Shown here piece after piece: positions 7,425-14,263 of a stretch of 27,135 nt of DNA (position 1 is its first letter; each line of letters opens with the position of its first letter). The notes beneath the pieces were generated by a model. The model searched no databases. It had not been told where the DNA came from and worked only from the letters and a program-made list of their open reading frames with translations. Source of the DNA: an uncultured Subdoligranulum sp. (GTDB lineage: Bacteria; Bacillota; Clostridia; Oscillospirales; Ruminococcaceae). The position numbers and the translations under genes were made by a program. Location: NCBI GenBank assembly GCA_904374465.1, contig CAJFFY010000036.1, positions 1 through 27,135 of the forward strand, read 5' to 3'.

Positions 7425-7736
7425 ATGTTGCATGAACCATTTGGACCCCGGGGCGCCGAGGATGAGCGCGACACCTTTTGGACAGATCTGGGTGAGGTGA
7501 CCGATGCGGCTTACCGGGAAGACGAGCCTGCAGAAGGCCATTCCCACCGGCGCTCGGTGGATGTGGAAAGCGCCCGCCGTGCCGGCGACTATATCCCCGG
7601 CACGGTACTGCCCCTGGCCCCGGAGACTCTGGCCGCTGAGGACAGTGCCAGCCGGCAGGACCCGCTGGGCAGCTGGACCGGCGTCCCCAGCGACAACGAG
7701 TACGAGACTCCCACCCAGGACGCAGACGATCTGTAA
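7425..7736 (+). CDS. Small acidic hypothetical protein
   Basis: A 103-residue protein without a recognised family, signal peptide or membrane segment. It is rich in Asp, Glu, Pro and Ala and is probably largely disordered. It begins MLHEPFGPRGAED and ends with PTQDADDL. The start is fixed by AAAGGAGGTTGTAGTT before ATG 7425; the open frame upstream of it is not needed. Codon use is like its neighbours and a strong terminator follows, so it looks like a real monocistronic gene. It is divergent from the LCP-like gene and shares a palindromic control region with it. No function is assigned. Confidence 0.72.
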   Translation: MLHEPFGPRGAEDERDTFWTDLGEVTDAAYREDEPAEGHSHRRSVDVESARRAGDYIPGTVLPLAPETLAAEDSASRQDPLGSWTGVPSDNEYETPTQDADDL

Positions 7737-7743
7737 AACGCAA

Positions 7744-7775
7744 CAAGGCCCCCTGCCATACGGCAGGGGGCCTTG
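7744..7775. terminator. Bidirectional hairpin terminator
   Basis: A perfect 14-bp stem (7744-7757 with 7762-7775) closes an ATAC loop between the convergent small-protein gene and rlmA. U-tracts are short on both sides (CTTGTTGCGTTTT on the minus strand). It is the only stem-loop at the end of the seven-gene minus operon that begins at rpe. Confidence 0.7.
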
Positions 7776-7784
7776 CACTTGTCT

Positions 7785-8600
7785 TCAGTTTTTACGGTAA
7801 ACCAGATAGCGGAAACCAATTTCGGTGGTCAGGCGTTGACAGGCAGCCAACCGGGCCGCTCCGTCTGCGGGAGTGTTCCAGTAATAGGGCGTCATGGCAA
7901 ACAGCTGGCCTACGCTCGCCCCTTCCAGGGTCAGGGTCACCGTGGCTTCCCGCGCTTCCACAAAGGAAAATCCCTCGTAGGTCGTGTCCTTGACCTCGTT
8001 CTCGTAGGGCGTCTGGTAGAGGACCTCCTTGAGGCCGTACAAATGGCGGGCAGTGGGCACCGCATAGATCAGGTACCCGCCGGGGCACAGCATCCGCCGG
8101 AATTCCGCCTCTGCCATGGGAGAAAAGATATTCAACAGCAGGTCGGCCCAACCGTCCCGCACCGGGGCGCTGAAGCTGCCTCCCACGCAAAAGGCGCCTT
8201 CCGGCACCAGTTTGGCCGCCAGACGGACCGCCTCTTTGGAGAGGTCAAATCCCACCATCTGCGGCCCGCCCAGGGCATCGTACAAAAAGCGGTCATAGCT
8301 GCCTTCTCCGCAGCCGGCATCCACCATCCGCTCATGGGGCAGTGCGGCACAAAGAGTTCCCAGCGCCTGCATCAACGGCCCATAATGTCCGGCCGACAGG
8401 AAAGCCCGCCGAGCCCGAACCATCTCCTTGCCGTCACCGGGATCGGCGGCGTGCTTTTTCTGGATGGCCAGCAGGTTGGCATAGCCTTCCCGGGCCAGAT
8501 CAAAGCTGTGAGCCTTGGGACAGCGCAGGCTGCGCCCCACCAGGAGCAGCGGCCCTCCGCATACAGGGCACCGCAGTGCCCCGGCCAGAGCGGGCGTCAC
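7785..8600 (-). CDS. rlmA: RlmA-type 23S rRNA (guanine-N1) methyltransferase
   Basis: A 271-residue SAM-dependent methyltransferase of the RlmA family, which methylates N1 of a guanine in helix 35 of 23S rRNA (G745 or G748 in characterised members). An N-terminal zinc site is intact: C11, C14, C27 and H31 in CPVCGG...RCPKAH. The family continuation SFDLAREGYANLL follows. SAM motif I is VDAGCGEGSY (D94-G100 region), with a Rossmann fold after it (FDLSKEAV, GSFSAPV). The start is GTG at 8600, overlapping the preceding stop as GTGA, with GAGG upstream, so translation is coupled. In some members this modification affects sensitivity to macrolide-class drugs (established for the family). It is the last gene of the operon. 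Confidence 0.9.
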   Translation of the reverse strand: MTPALAGALRCPVCGGPLLLVGRSLRCPKAHSFDLAREGYANLLAIQKKHAADPGDGKEMVRARRAFLSAGHYGPLMQALGTLCAALPHERMVDAGCGEGSYDRFLYDALGGPQMVGFDLSKEAVRLAAKLVPEGAFCVGGSFSAPVRDGWADLLLNIFSPMAEAEFRRMLCPGGYLIYAVPTARHLYGLKEVLYQTPYENEVKDTTYEGFSFVEAREATVTLTLEGASVGQLFAMTPYYWNTPADGAARLAACQRLTTEIGFRYLVYRKN

Positions 8601-9139
8601 GGAGCAGCCTCGGCCGCAGGTTCCGCTGCGGCGGGCGCCGTTTCGGCCACAGGGGCCGGCTCCTCAGGCAGCGGTACCGTCATACCGCCATGGGCTGCCA
8701 GGTATTCCTCAAAGTTGGCAAACTTCTGCTTGGGCGGACGCCGGGTGATCAGCTCCAGTCCCGGGTCCTCCTCCACCGGTTTGCGGGGCACACGGGCAGC
8801 GCGCGTTGACTGCTTGGGCGCATGGGCATTTTCTTTGGCCGGTGCCGGCCCATTGGCGCGGTTGCGGCGCCCGTTGCCCTGGGCCGGGGCGGCCTGTTCT
8901 GCAGACTGCCCGCCGCGATGGCGGTTGCGTGCGGAAGCTTCCTTGTTGCCGCTCTCCTTACTATTATTGCCATCCTTGCGGGACGGTTGCTGCCGTGCCG
9001 CCTTGGGGGCAGACTTCGGGCTTTCCTTCGCAGCGGTATTCTGCGCCGGTGCGGTCTGGGAAGCCCCCGAGCCGGAACTCCGGCGACGACGGCGACGGCG
9101 CGGTGCGCCGGATGCGGCGGTTTGTGCGGTCTTTTCCAT
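8597..9139 (-). CDS. Arg-rich, intrinsically disordered hypothetical protein
   Basis: A 180-residue basic, low-complexity protein. Residues 14-20 are seven consecutive Arg. Residues 21-120 are Ala/Pro/Ser/Gln/Lys/Arg-rich with no apparent fold. One stretch near 128-151 looks conserved and partly helical: LELITRRPPKQKFANFEEYL. The tail is Ala/Pro/Glu-rich and acidic. Composition suggests binding to RNA or another polyanion. Its stop overlaps the GTG start of rlmA by 4 bases, which fits a role near rRNA, though that is inference. ATG is preceded by CAGGTGA. It is out of frame with the neighbours and shows no frameshift. No known family is recognised. Confidence 0.75.
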   Translation of the reverse strand: MEKTAQTAASGAPRRRRRRRSSGSGASQTAPAQNTAAKESPKSAPKAARQQPSRKDGNNSKESGNKEASARNRHRGGQSAEQAAPAQGNGRRNRANGPAPAKENAHAPKQSTRAARVPRKPVEEDPGLELITRRPPKQKFANFEEYLAAHGGMTVPLPEEPAPVAETAPAAAEPAAEAAP

Positions 9140-9156
9140 ACTTCACCTGATTTTCT

Positions 9157-10443
9157 TTAACCGATGACTCGGCATTCGTTGTAATAGCGTTTTTCCTCGG
9201 CATGGCCCATGCTGAAGGTTTTGCGGGGCAACACACCGCCCAGCACCACACCCCGGAAGAGATCCTCCTTGGCGAAACCGGGCAGCAGGATGGCCGTGGC
9301 CGGACGCTGGGGCTGCGCTGCCAGTGCCAGCGCCGTGGAGGCACCGTGGATGTAGTCCACACTGGCTTCGGGATGCTGGGGCAGCCAGGATGTCAGGAAC
9401 GCTTCGATGCTGCCCACGGTCAACGGCGCCGGCGGATTCTGCAGGGCTACCTCAATTTCGCCCTGACGGTCGGCCAGCTGGAATCGCTGCCGGGAGGGTT
9501 CGGTCTTATCCCCCTGGGCCTTATCCCAGTCATCCAGCGCTTTGTACAGTTCCCGTGCGCCCACACCAAACACCACCCGGTGGATGGGCTCGATCTCAAT
9601 GGCAGGGCTGCGCACATTGCAGACCTCTGCCAGGCACCAGCGTGCCGGATGGGTGGCTTTCTGGGCGTCAGAGAGGGTGGGCTTGAGTTCCTCCCAATAG
9701 GCTTTGGCGGTGGCCAGGCTGTGGTTGCCATCCCCCACCGCCAACACCATAGGCGTCTGGTCCGCAGCGGCGGGCCAGCGACGGGCAAATGCCTGGGGAT
9801 CGGCCAGCGCCGCCAGTGCCCCGTTGATCTGTTCGATCAGCGCCGGGTCTTCCACCGCCCAGCCACGCAGATGGCCGCCGCCCAGCATCAGTTCCCCGTC
9901 ATAGAGCAACGGCAGTTCTTCCTTGCGCTGTCCCACCGGTTCGATGAGTGTTTTGCCGGGATCGTCCGCCAGCATCATCACGTGGGGTGTTTCCAGCAGG
10001 GCACCGCGCCGCACCTTGAGCCGCGGCGGAATCCGTTCCACCACGGTGGCCTCGCTGGGGCGGACCGCCGGTTTGCTGCCGGGCTGGTAGTCGTACGCTT
10101 CCAGATCCACGGCCCCCACCAACCCCTGGCGCACCGAACCGTCCATCTGGGTACGCTCCAGATAGACAAAACCATGCACCTGCCGGGTTAATACCGAGAT
10201 ACGGTAGTGCTCCATCGTATCGCGGATATCGTGCAGGCGCTGGGCTTCCTGGGGCGTTCCCAGATATGCCTCGGGCAGCACGATATGCAGCGTGCTGGGA
10301 TGTCCCTGGGCCAGCTGCTCGGCCCGCTGCCAGTATTCCGGCTGGGACGTGAACTGATCCACTGCGATACAGGCCCAGGGATCCAACGGCGTATCCGCCG
10401 AAGGCAGCAGGATATCAGCAGGGACAAAACAAGGAAGAGCCAT
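9157..10443 (-). CDS. DUF1015 family protein
   Basis: A 428-residue soluble protein of the DUF1015 family (Pfam PF06245), whose biochemical role is not established. Diagnostic stretches are RPSEATVVERIPPRLKVR (128-145), the ETPHVMMLADDP block (151-162) and the family signature VGDGNHSLATAK (236-247). Members contain conserved His/Asp residues around the GDGNH motif that look catalytic or metal-binding. The protein seems full length. ATG follows AGGAGGCATTCTGT. It lies 22 bases after the RnfA-like gene and 17 before the Arg-rich protein gene, so it belongs to the same operon. Confidence 0.9.
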   Translation of the reverse strand: MALPCFVPADILLPSADTPLDPWACIAVDQFTSQPEYWQRAEQLAQGHPSTLHIVLPEAYLGTPQEAQRLHDIRDTMEHYRISVLTRQVHGFVYLERTQMDGSVRQGLVGAVDLEAYDYQPGSKPAVRPSEATVVERIPPRLKVRRGALLETPHVMMLADDPGKTLIEPVGQRKEELPLLYDGELMLGGGHLRGWAVEDPALIEQINGALAALADPQAFARRWPAAADQTPMVLAVGDGNHSLATAKAYWEELKPTLSDAQKATHPARWCLAEVCNVRSPAIEIEPIHRVVFGVGARELYKALDDWDKAQGDKTEPSRQRFQLADRQGEIEVALQNPPAPLTVGSIEAFLTSWLPQHPEASVDYIHGASTALALAAQPQRPATAILLPGFAKEDLFRGVVLGGVLPRKTFSMGHAEEKRYYNECRVIG

Positions 10444-10465
10444 ACAGAATGCCTCCTACAAAAGG

Positions 10466-11119
10466 TTACAATACAACGGCATGTCCCACCAGACCATAGA
10501 TGGCCAGGGAGAGAACGCCGATATAAATCAGCGAACTGGGCAGGCCCTGGAAGATGGAGGGCACATCCTTACTGCGCAGCCGGCGACGGCCTTCGCGCAC
10601 GATGAAGATGATGAACACATACCCCAACGCACTGCCCAGACCAAAGGCGATGCTTTGGACCATAGTGTAGTTCTGGTTGGCGCAGATCAGCAGCGTACCC
10701 AGCACTGCCGTGCTGCAGCCGCCCAGGGTGAGCTGGGCACGGCATGCCTGCCGCTGGCGGCGGGGCAACACAAAGAGCAGCACCCAGGTGATGGCCATGG
10801 CCAGCACACCGCAGGTCAGATAGACCAGCGGCCGCAGCGCCGAAATGGGCAGCCATTCCGGCAAATGCGGACGCAACCAGGGGAAAAACAGGTTGTGGGT
10901 CGCCCACCCCAACGGCGCCGAGAAGCCCATCACAAGGATCAGCGGCAGACTGAAATCCCACACCTGGGCCTTATGGTCGGGTACCAGCTTGAGCAGACGG
11001 GTAACACCCAACGCCCGGGCCAGAATCACGTTTTCGGCAAAGACCGCCAGGCCCATATAGCTGATGAATTCCAGCACGCCGCGCAACAGCGACTGCATTT
11101 CAATGTTTACGGTCGGCAT
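10466..11119 (-). CDS. rnfA: RnfA-like Rnf/Nqr-fold membrane protein (cluster-ligand cysteine missing)
   Basis: A 217-residue polytopic protein homologous to RnfA/RsxA/NqrE, a core membrane subunit of Na+/H+-pumping ferredoxin:NAD oxidoreductase. It matches at the N-terminus (FAENVILARALG), in the central ANQNYTMVQSIAFGLGSALG block and at the C-terminus (KDVPSIFQGLPSSLIYIG). The usual LGICPFLG, whose Cys binds the RnfA/RnfE [2Fe-2S] cluster, reads LGVTRLLK with Thr40 at the Cys position. The second ligand motif, normally TTNCAVLG, reads GGCSTAVLG, with a Cys two residues early (C135). ATG 11119, inside the RnfE-like gene, has GGAGGAGGTG 11 bases upstream; ATG 11098 is an alternative without a ribosome-binding site. 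Electron transfer by the usual route is doubtful. Confidence 0.85.
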   Translation of the reverse strand: MPTVNIEMQSLLRGVLEFISYMGLAVFAENVILARALGVTRLLKLVPDHKAQVWDFSLPLILVMGFSAPLGWATHNLFFPWLRPHLPEWLPISALRPLVYLTCGVLAMAITWVLLFVLPRRQRQACRAQLTLGGCSTAVLGTLLICANQNYTMVQSIAFGLGSALGYVFIIFIVREGRRRLRSKDVPSIFQGLPSSLIYIGVLSLAIYGLVGHAVVL

Positions 11120-12413
11120 ACAGGCGGCGCACCTCCTCCCGTTTATAGTCGGTATAGACATTGGCCACAGCACACCAGACGGCGGCGATTACACCCACCA
11201 GCACAAATCCGCCGGCAGGCTGGGCTGCCAGGGGCAGCAGCGCCGCATGAATCACCGTATGACCAAACACCGTGCCGGCAGCCAGGAATTCCCGCAGGCA
11301 TCCCACAATAAGCAGTGCCACGCACATACCCAGGCCATTGTTGAAGCCATGACGCCAGGCATCCCGCAAAGGCTCCAGCTCGGTGAATTCCATTCGCTTG
11401 ACGATGGCGGGTTCCACCACCAGGATGGGCAGATAGATGCCCAGCATGGTCAGGCTGTTGCCAAAGAATTCATACAGCAAAATGTAAACCGGAATATAGA
11501 GCAGAGCCGCCGCGTAACAGTAGATCAACGGGCGGAACCGGTTGCCGCTTAGGTGGCATACCGCCACCGCCAGCACCCGGGTCAGGGTAACCAGAAGCAG
11601 ACTGGCCACGCAGAGGATCAGCGCCCGTTCCCCGTCCAGGGCGGCGCCTACCACCGGTGCCAGACCCAACCCGCGCACCATAACCGGGTTAGAAAGCCAG
11701 ATATGGTCACTGCGGATCTTTTCGTTGAGCTCCGCTTCCGCCTCGCTGCGGCTTCGCAATATGCCTGCATGCCGTTTGGGTGCAGGCTGCGGTTCCGGCT
11801 GCGGCTCCTGCCGGACCGGTTCGGACGGCTGCACCGCCGGCTCAACCGGCCGGGATGCCGGGCGGACCGTTTCCATGGTGCGGGTGGGTTCCTCGGCGGC
11901 CGAAGGCTGAACCGCAGGACGTGCCAGGGTAACCGTTTTCTCGGTTTCCTGCGCCGGGGCAGATGTTTCCTCGCGTTGGGCGGGCTCTGCCTGAGGCTGG
12001 GGCGTCGGTTCCGGTTTGGGACGGCGAGAGGGCTTGGGCATGGAGAAATTCCATGCGGGGCGCACCGTACGCTTGGTGGCCTCCTCCCGGCGGGCCGCCT
12101 CCTTCTGTTCCCGTTCCTGCTGCATCTGTTCCAGCATCGCCTTGCGCTCCGCCTCGGTATGGCGGGGACGACTGGTGGGAATGATCCGACGGGCATCCGG
12201 CTCGGGCTGCGGTTCAGGTTGCGTGGGAGCTGCAGCGGCATTTTTTTCTGCCTGCATCCGGGCGATGGCCTGCTCAATTTCCGCACGGGAAGCCCCATGC
12301 TCGGCCATGGTCCGGGCCACTTCCAGCATTTCTTTGGTGATATGGGGGATGATCAGCGTCTGGGACGACTCATCCTTTTTACGCCGGTTATTCCGGTTTT
12401 GTGAACTGGGCAA
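11100..12413 (-). CDS. rnfE: RnfE-like protein with long disordered N-terminal extension, no cluster cysteines
   Basis: A 437-residue protein. Residues 239-437 match RnfE/RsxE (NqrD-like), including the late block GIYLPILVVEP and NNGLGMCVALLIVG CLREFLAAGTVFG near 358-384. Canonical RnfE is about 200-230 residues. Residues 1-237 are extra: a charged start, a short helical segment (KEMLEVARTMAEHGASRAE, 27-45), then a long Pro/Glu/Gln/Arg-rich disordered stretch. Both expected [2Fe-2S] cysteines are replaced: LGMCP reads LGLAP (Ala252) and VVNC reads VVEP (Pro335). The start is TTG at 12413, supported by GGAAGGAGG 9 bases upstream; it overlaps the RnfD-like gene by 26 bases. The frame is continuous, so the extension is a real fusion rather than an assembly artefact. 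Confidence 0.85.
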   Translation of the reverse strand: MPSSQNRNNRRKKDESSQTLIIPHITKEMLEVARTMAEHGASRAEIEQAIARMQAEKNAAAAPTQPEPQPEPDARRIIPTSRPRHTEAERKAMLEQMQQEREQKEAARREEATKRTVRPAWNFSMPKPSRRPKPEPTPQPQAEPAQREETSAPAQETEKTVTLARPAVQPSAAEEPTRTMETVRPASRPVEPAVQPSEPVRQEPQPEPQPAPKRHAGILRSRSEAEAELNEKIRSDHIWLSNPVMVRGLGLAPVVGAALDGERALILCVASLLLVTLTRVLAVAVCHLSGNRFRPLIYCYAAALLYIPVYILLYEFFGNSLTMLGIYLPILVVEPAIVKRMEFTELEPLRDAWRHGFNNGLGMCVALLIVGCLREFLAAGTVFGHTVIHAALLPLAAQPAGGFVLVGVIAAVWCAVANVYTDYKREEVRRLYADRKH

Positions 12414-13407
12414 GGCGCTGTTCCTCCTTCCTCATGAAGCGGATCCGCTCGGTGCGGTGGCTGATCAGGTCCAGCCATTCGGGGATGGCGCCCACGATGA
12501 GCAGCGCAAAACAAGTCGCACTTTCGTAGGGGCTGAACACACGGAAGGCATGGGTGGCAATGCCCAAGGCCGCGCCATACACAATACGGCTGCTGGTCCG
12601 GTTGGGCATGGTGACCGGCTCACAGATCAGGAACAGCCCGCCAAACAGCACCGTTCCCGAGAGAATGACATATTTTTCCAGATAGATACGCTGGCGCACA
12701 AACTCCCACGGCCAGCTGAAAACCGGCAGTTCGCTGAGCTGCGGCAACAGCCAGGGCAGCCCGATGCAGAATACCAAAAACGGCACCAGCACCGACAGTT
12801 TGACGTGACCACGCACCAGCAAGAACAGGCCGCAAGCCATGACCACCAGCGCAGCGCTGATCCCCAACCCGCCGGACACATTGCCGGTGAGCAGGTTCAT
12901 GGTGCTGTCGCTGGGCAAACCGCCGTTGCGCAGGGTGGCGTTCATTCCCTCCACCAGGGGGACGTCAATCGTGCCGAAAAGCGGCAGCCAGTTGCCGGGG
13001 GTCGGATAGTTATAGACACTGGACGGCCAGGAAATTCCGGCCACCGCCATGCCGACCGCCGCCGGATGGAAGGGATAATGCCCTTCGCCGCCAAAGGCTT
13101 CCTTGACCAGCACGGCGGCAATAACGGCCGCCACCACCACCGCATAGGGCACGGTGGCCGGCATCATAAGGACAATCAGCGCGGCGAAACATTCGCTGGA
13201 GGGCTCATGGGAATGATATCCCGATCCGTGCAACGGTGCCAGAGCGCAGTCACACAGATAGGCGGTCAGCAGACCGGTCAGCAAAAGAAGTACCGGCCGC
13301 GGGCCATAGTAATACCAGGCCATCCCGATCAGGGGCACGGCACACCACAGCAGATCGCTATAGTAGTCATAGTTTTCGCTGCGTTCAATTTTTACACGAT
13401 TGGGCAT
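12388..13407 (-). CDS. rnfD: RnfD-like Rnf/Nqr membrane subunit
   Basis: A 339-residue polytopic membrane protein of the NqrB/RnfD family, which in complete Rnf complexes carries covalent FMN and passes electrons across the membrane. Recognisable blocks are GGEGHYPFHPAAVGMA (106-121; usually GGxGxNxFNPA), TMNLLTGNVSGGLG (169-182) and GGLFLICEPVTMPN (256-269; usually DPVTSP). The flavinylation region, normally ending SATPL or GATPL, reads GMNATLRNGG, so a Thr (Thr158) is present but the context is changed. ATG 13407 is chosen with AAAGGAGAA upstream; the open frame extends 60 codons further into rpe without support. It lies 26 bases after rpe. RnfC, RnfG and RnfB are absent from the neighbourhood. 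Confidence 0.88.
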   Translation of the reverse strand: MPNRVKIERSENYDYYSDLLWCAVPLIGMAWYYYGPRPVLLLLTGLLTAYLCDCALAPLHGSGYHSHEPSSECFAALIVLMMPATVPYAVVVAAVIAAVLVKEAFGGEGHYPFHPAAVGMAVAGISWPSSVYNYPTPGNWLPLFGTIDVPLVEGMNATLRNGGLPSDSTMNLLTGNVSGGLGISAALVVMACGLFLLVRGHVKLSVLVPFLVFCIGLPWLLPQLSELPVFSWPWEFVRQRIYLEKYVILSGTVLFGGLFLICEPVTMPNRTSSRIVYGAALGIATHAFRVFSPYESATCFALLIVGAIPEWLDLISHRTERIRFMRKEEQRLAQFTKPE

Positions 13408-13433
13408 GGGGTTTGGCTTCTCCTTTGGTGAAT

Positions 13434-14090
13434 TCAGGCCTGACCGTGCAGCTGGCGCACCACCGCCGCAGGGTCCTGGGCCCGGAAGAGCGAATTGCCG
13501 GCAACCAGCCAGTCGGCGCCCGCCTGTACGCAGAGCGGGCCCGTTTCGGTGTTGATCCCGCCGTCCACTTCCAACAGAGTGGTACATCCCCGGCGCTTGC
13601 GCTCTGCATCCAGGGCCGCCAGACGCTGCGGGGTCGCGGGCAGGAACTTTTGTCCGCCGAATCCCGGTTCCACGCTCATCACAAGGATCAGATCCACCAC
13701 ACCCAGATACGGGAAGGCAGCTTCCACCGGTGTACCGGGGCGGATGCTGATGCCCACCTGGCAGCCCGTGGCGCGGATGGCGGCAATGACTTCCTCGGCG
13801 GTATCCCGCACAGCCTCCAGATGGAAGGTCAGCAGGTTGGCACCCGCTTTGGCAAAGTCCGCCGCATAGCGGGCCGGGTCGCTGATCATCAGATGGACAT
13901 CGTAATACACATCGGGCAGGGCTTCATGCAGACATTTGAGCACCGGCGCACCATAGCTGATGTTGGGTACAAAGTGTCCGTCCATCACATCGATGTGCAG
14001 AAGATCGACCCCCTCGTCCAGCAGACGGGTGCAGTCATGCTGCAGGTTGGCAAAGTCCGCCGACAGGATCGACGCGGCAATTTTCGTCAT
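13434..14090 (-). CDS. rpe: Ribulose-phosphate 3-epimerase
   Basis: A 218-residue TIM-barrel enzyme that interconverts D-ribulose 5-phosphate and D-xylulose 5-phosphate in the non-oxidative pentose phosphate pathway. It begins with the family opening KIAASILSADFANL. Metal and catalytic residues are all visible: H32 and D34 in LHIDVMDGHFVPN, D37 in the same motif, H66 in DVHLMI and D175 in LEVDGGIN. The phosphate-binding loop PGFGGQKF (141-148) and GNSLF are intact. Length is standard. The ATG follows AAAGGGAGAAACTGAAT. It is the first gene of the operon that continues with the Rnf-like genes. Confidence 0.96.
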   Translation of the reverse strand: MTKIAASILSADFANLQHDCTRLLDEGVDLLHIDVMDGHFVPNISYGAPVLKCLHEALPDVYYDVHLMISDPARYAADFAKAGANLLTFHLEAVRDTAEEVIAAIRATGCQVGISIRPGTPVEAAFPYLGVVDLILVMSVEPGFGGQKFLPATPQRLAALDAERKRRGCTTLLEVDGGINTETGPLCVQAGADWLVAGNSLFRAQDPAAVVRQLHGQA

Positions 14091-14123
14091 ATTCAGTTTC
14101 TCCCTTTATTGTTCTTTCCCACG

Positions 14124-14152
14124 ATCGCCTGTGCCGGTTACCGCACAGCGAT
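14124..14152 (-). other. Stem-loop at the 5' end of the rpe-rnf operon mRNA
   Basis: ATCGC and TGTGC (14124-14128, 14130-14134) pair with GCACA and GCGAT (14143-14152) with one bulged base and an 8-base loop. It would lie within a few bases of the mRNA start, where such stems commonly stabilise transcripts. There is no U-run after it, so it is not a terminator. Confidence 0.5.
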
Positions 14153-14162
14153 ATACTAGATT

Positions 14163-14191
14163 ATTATAGCCCATCACCGCCCAAAAAGCAA
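14163..14191 (-). promoter_or_regulatory. Promoter of the rpe-rnfDEA-DUF1015-rlmA operon
   Basis: On the minus strand TTGCTT (14191-14186), a 17-base spacer and a perfect TATAAT (14168-14163), preceded by TGGGC, lie 73 bases before the rpe ATG. The expected mRNA start is near 14156. No other clear promoter is seen down to the terminator at 7744-7775. Confidence 0.78.
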
Positions 14192-14214
14192 GGCGGCCCA
14201 CCGGCGCCAGACCG

Positions 14215-14260
14215 AAAAAATACCGCAGCACCGCTCTTTGGCGGCTCTGCGGTATTTTTT
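14215..14260. terminator. Intrinsic terminator of the polysaccharide operon, bidirectional
   Basis: AAAAAATACCGCA (14215-14227) pairs with TGCGGTATTTTTT (14248-14260), with an inner CCGC/GCGG stem and a 6-base loop. Six T flank it on either strand. It lies 4 bases beyond the glf stop codon and so closes the long minus-strand polysaccharide operon. Confidence 0.88.
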
Positions 14261-14263
14261 GTA

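Noticed and set aside
12914..13407. Possible frameshift or pseudogene status of the rnf-like genes
   Set aside because: All three frames are open, full length and have good ribosome-binding sites; the changed residues are substitutions, not disruptions.
13408..13587. Upstream extension of the RnfD-like frame
   Set aside because: It lies within rpe, encodes low-complexity Gly/Arg/Pro sequence, and the ATG at 13407 has its own ribosome-binding site.
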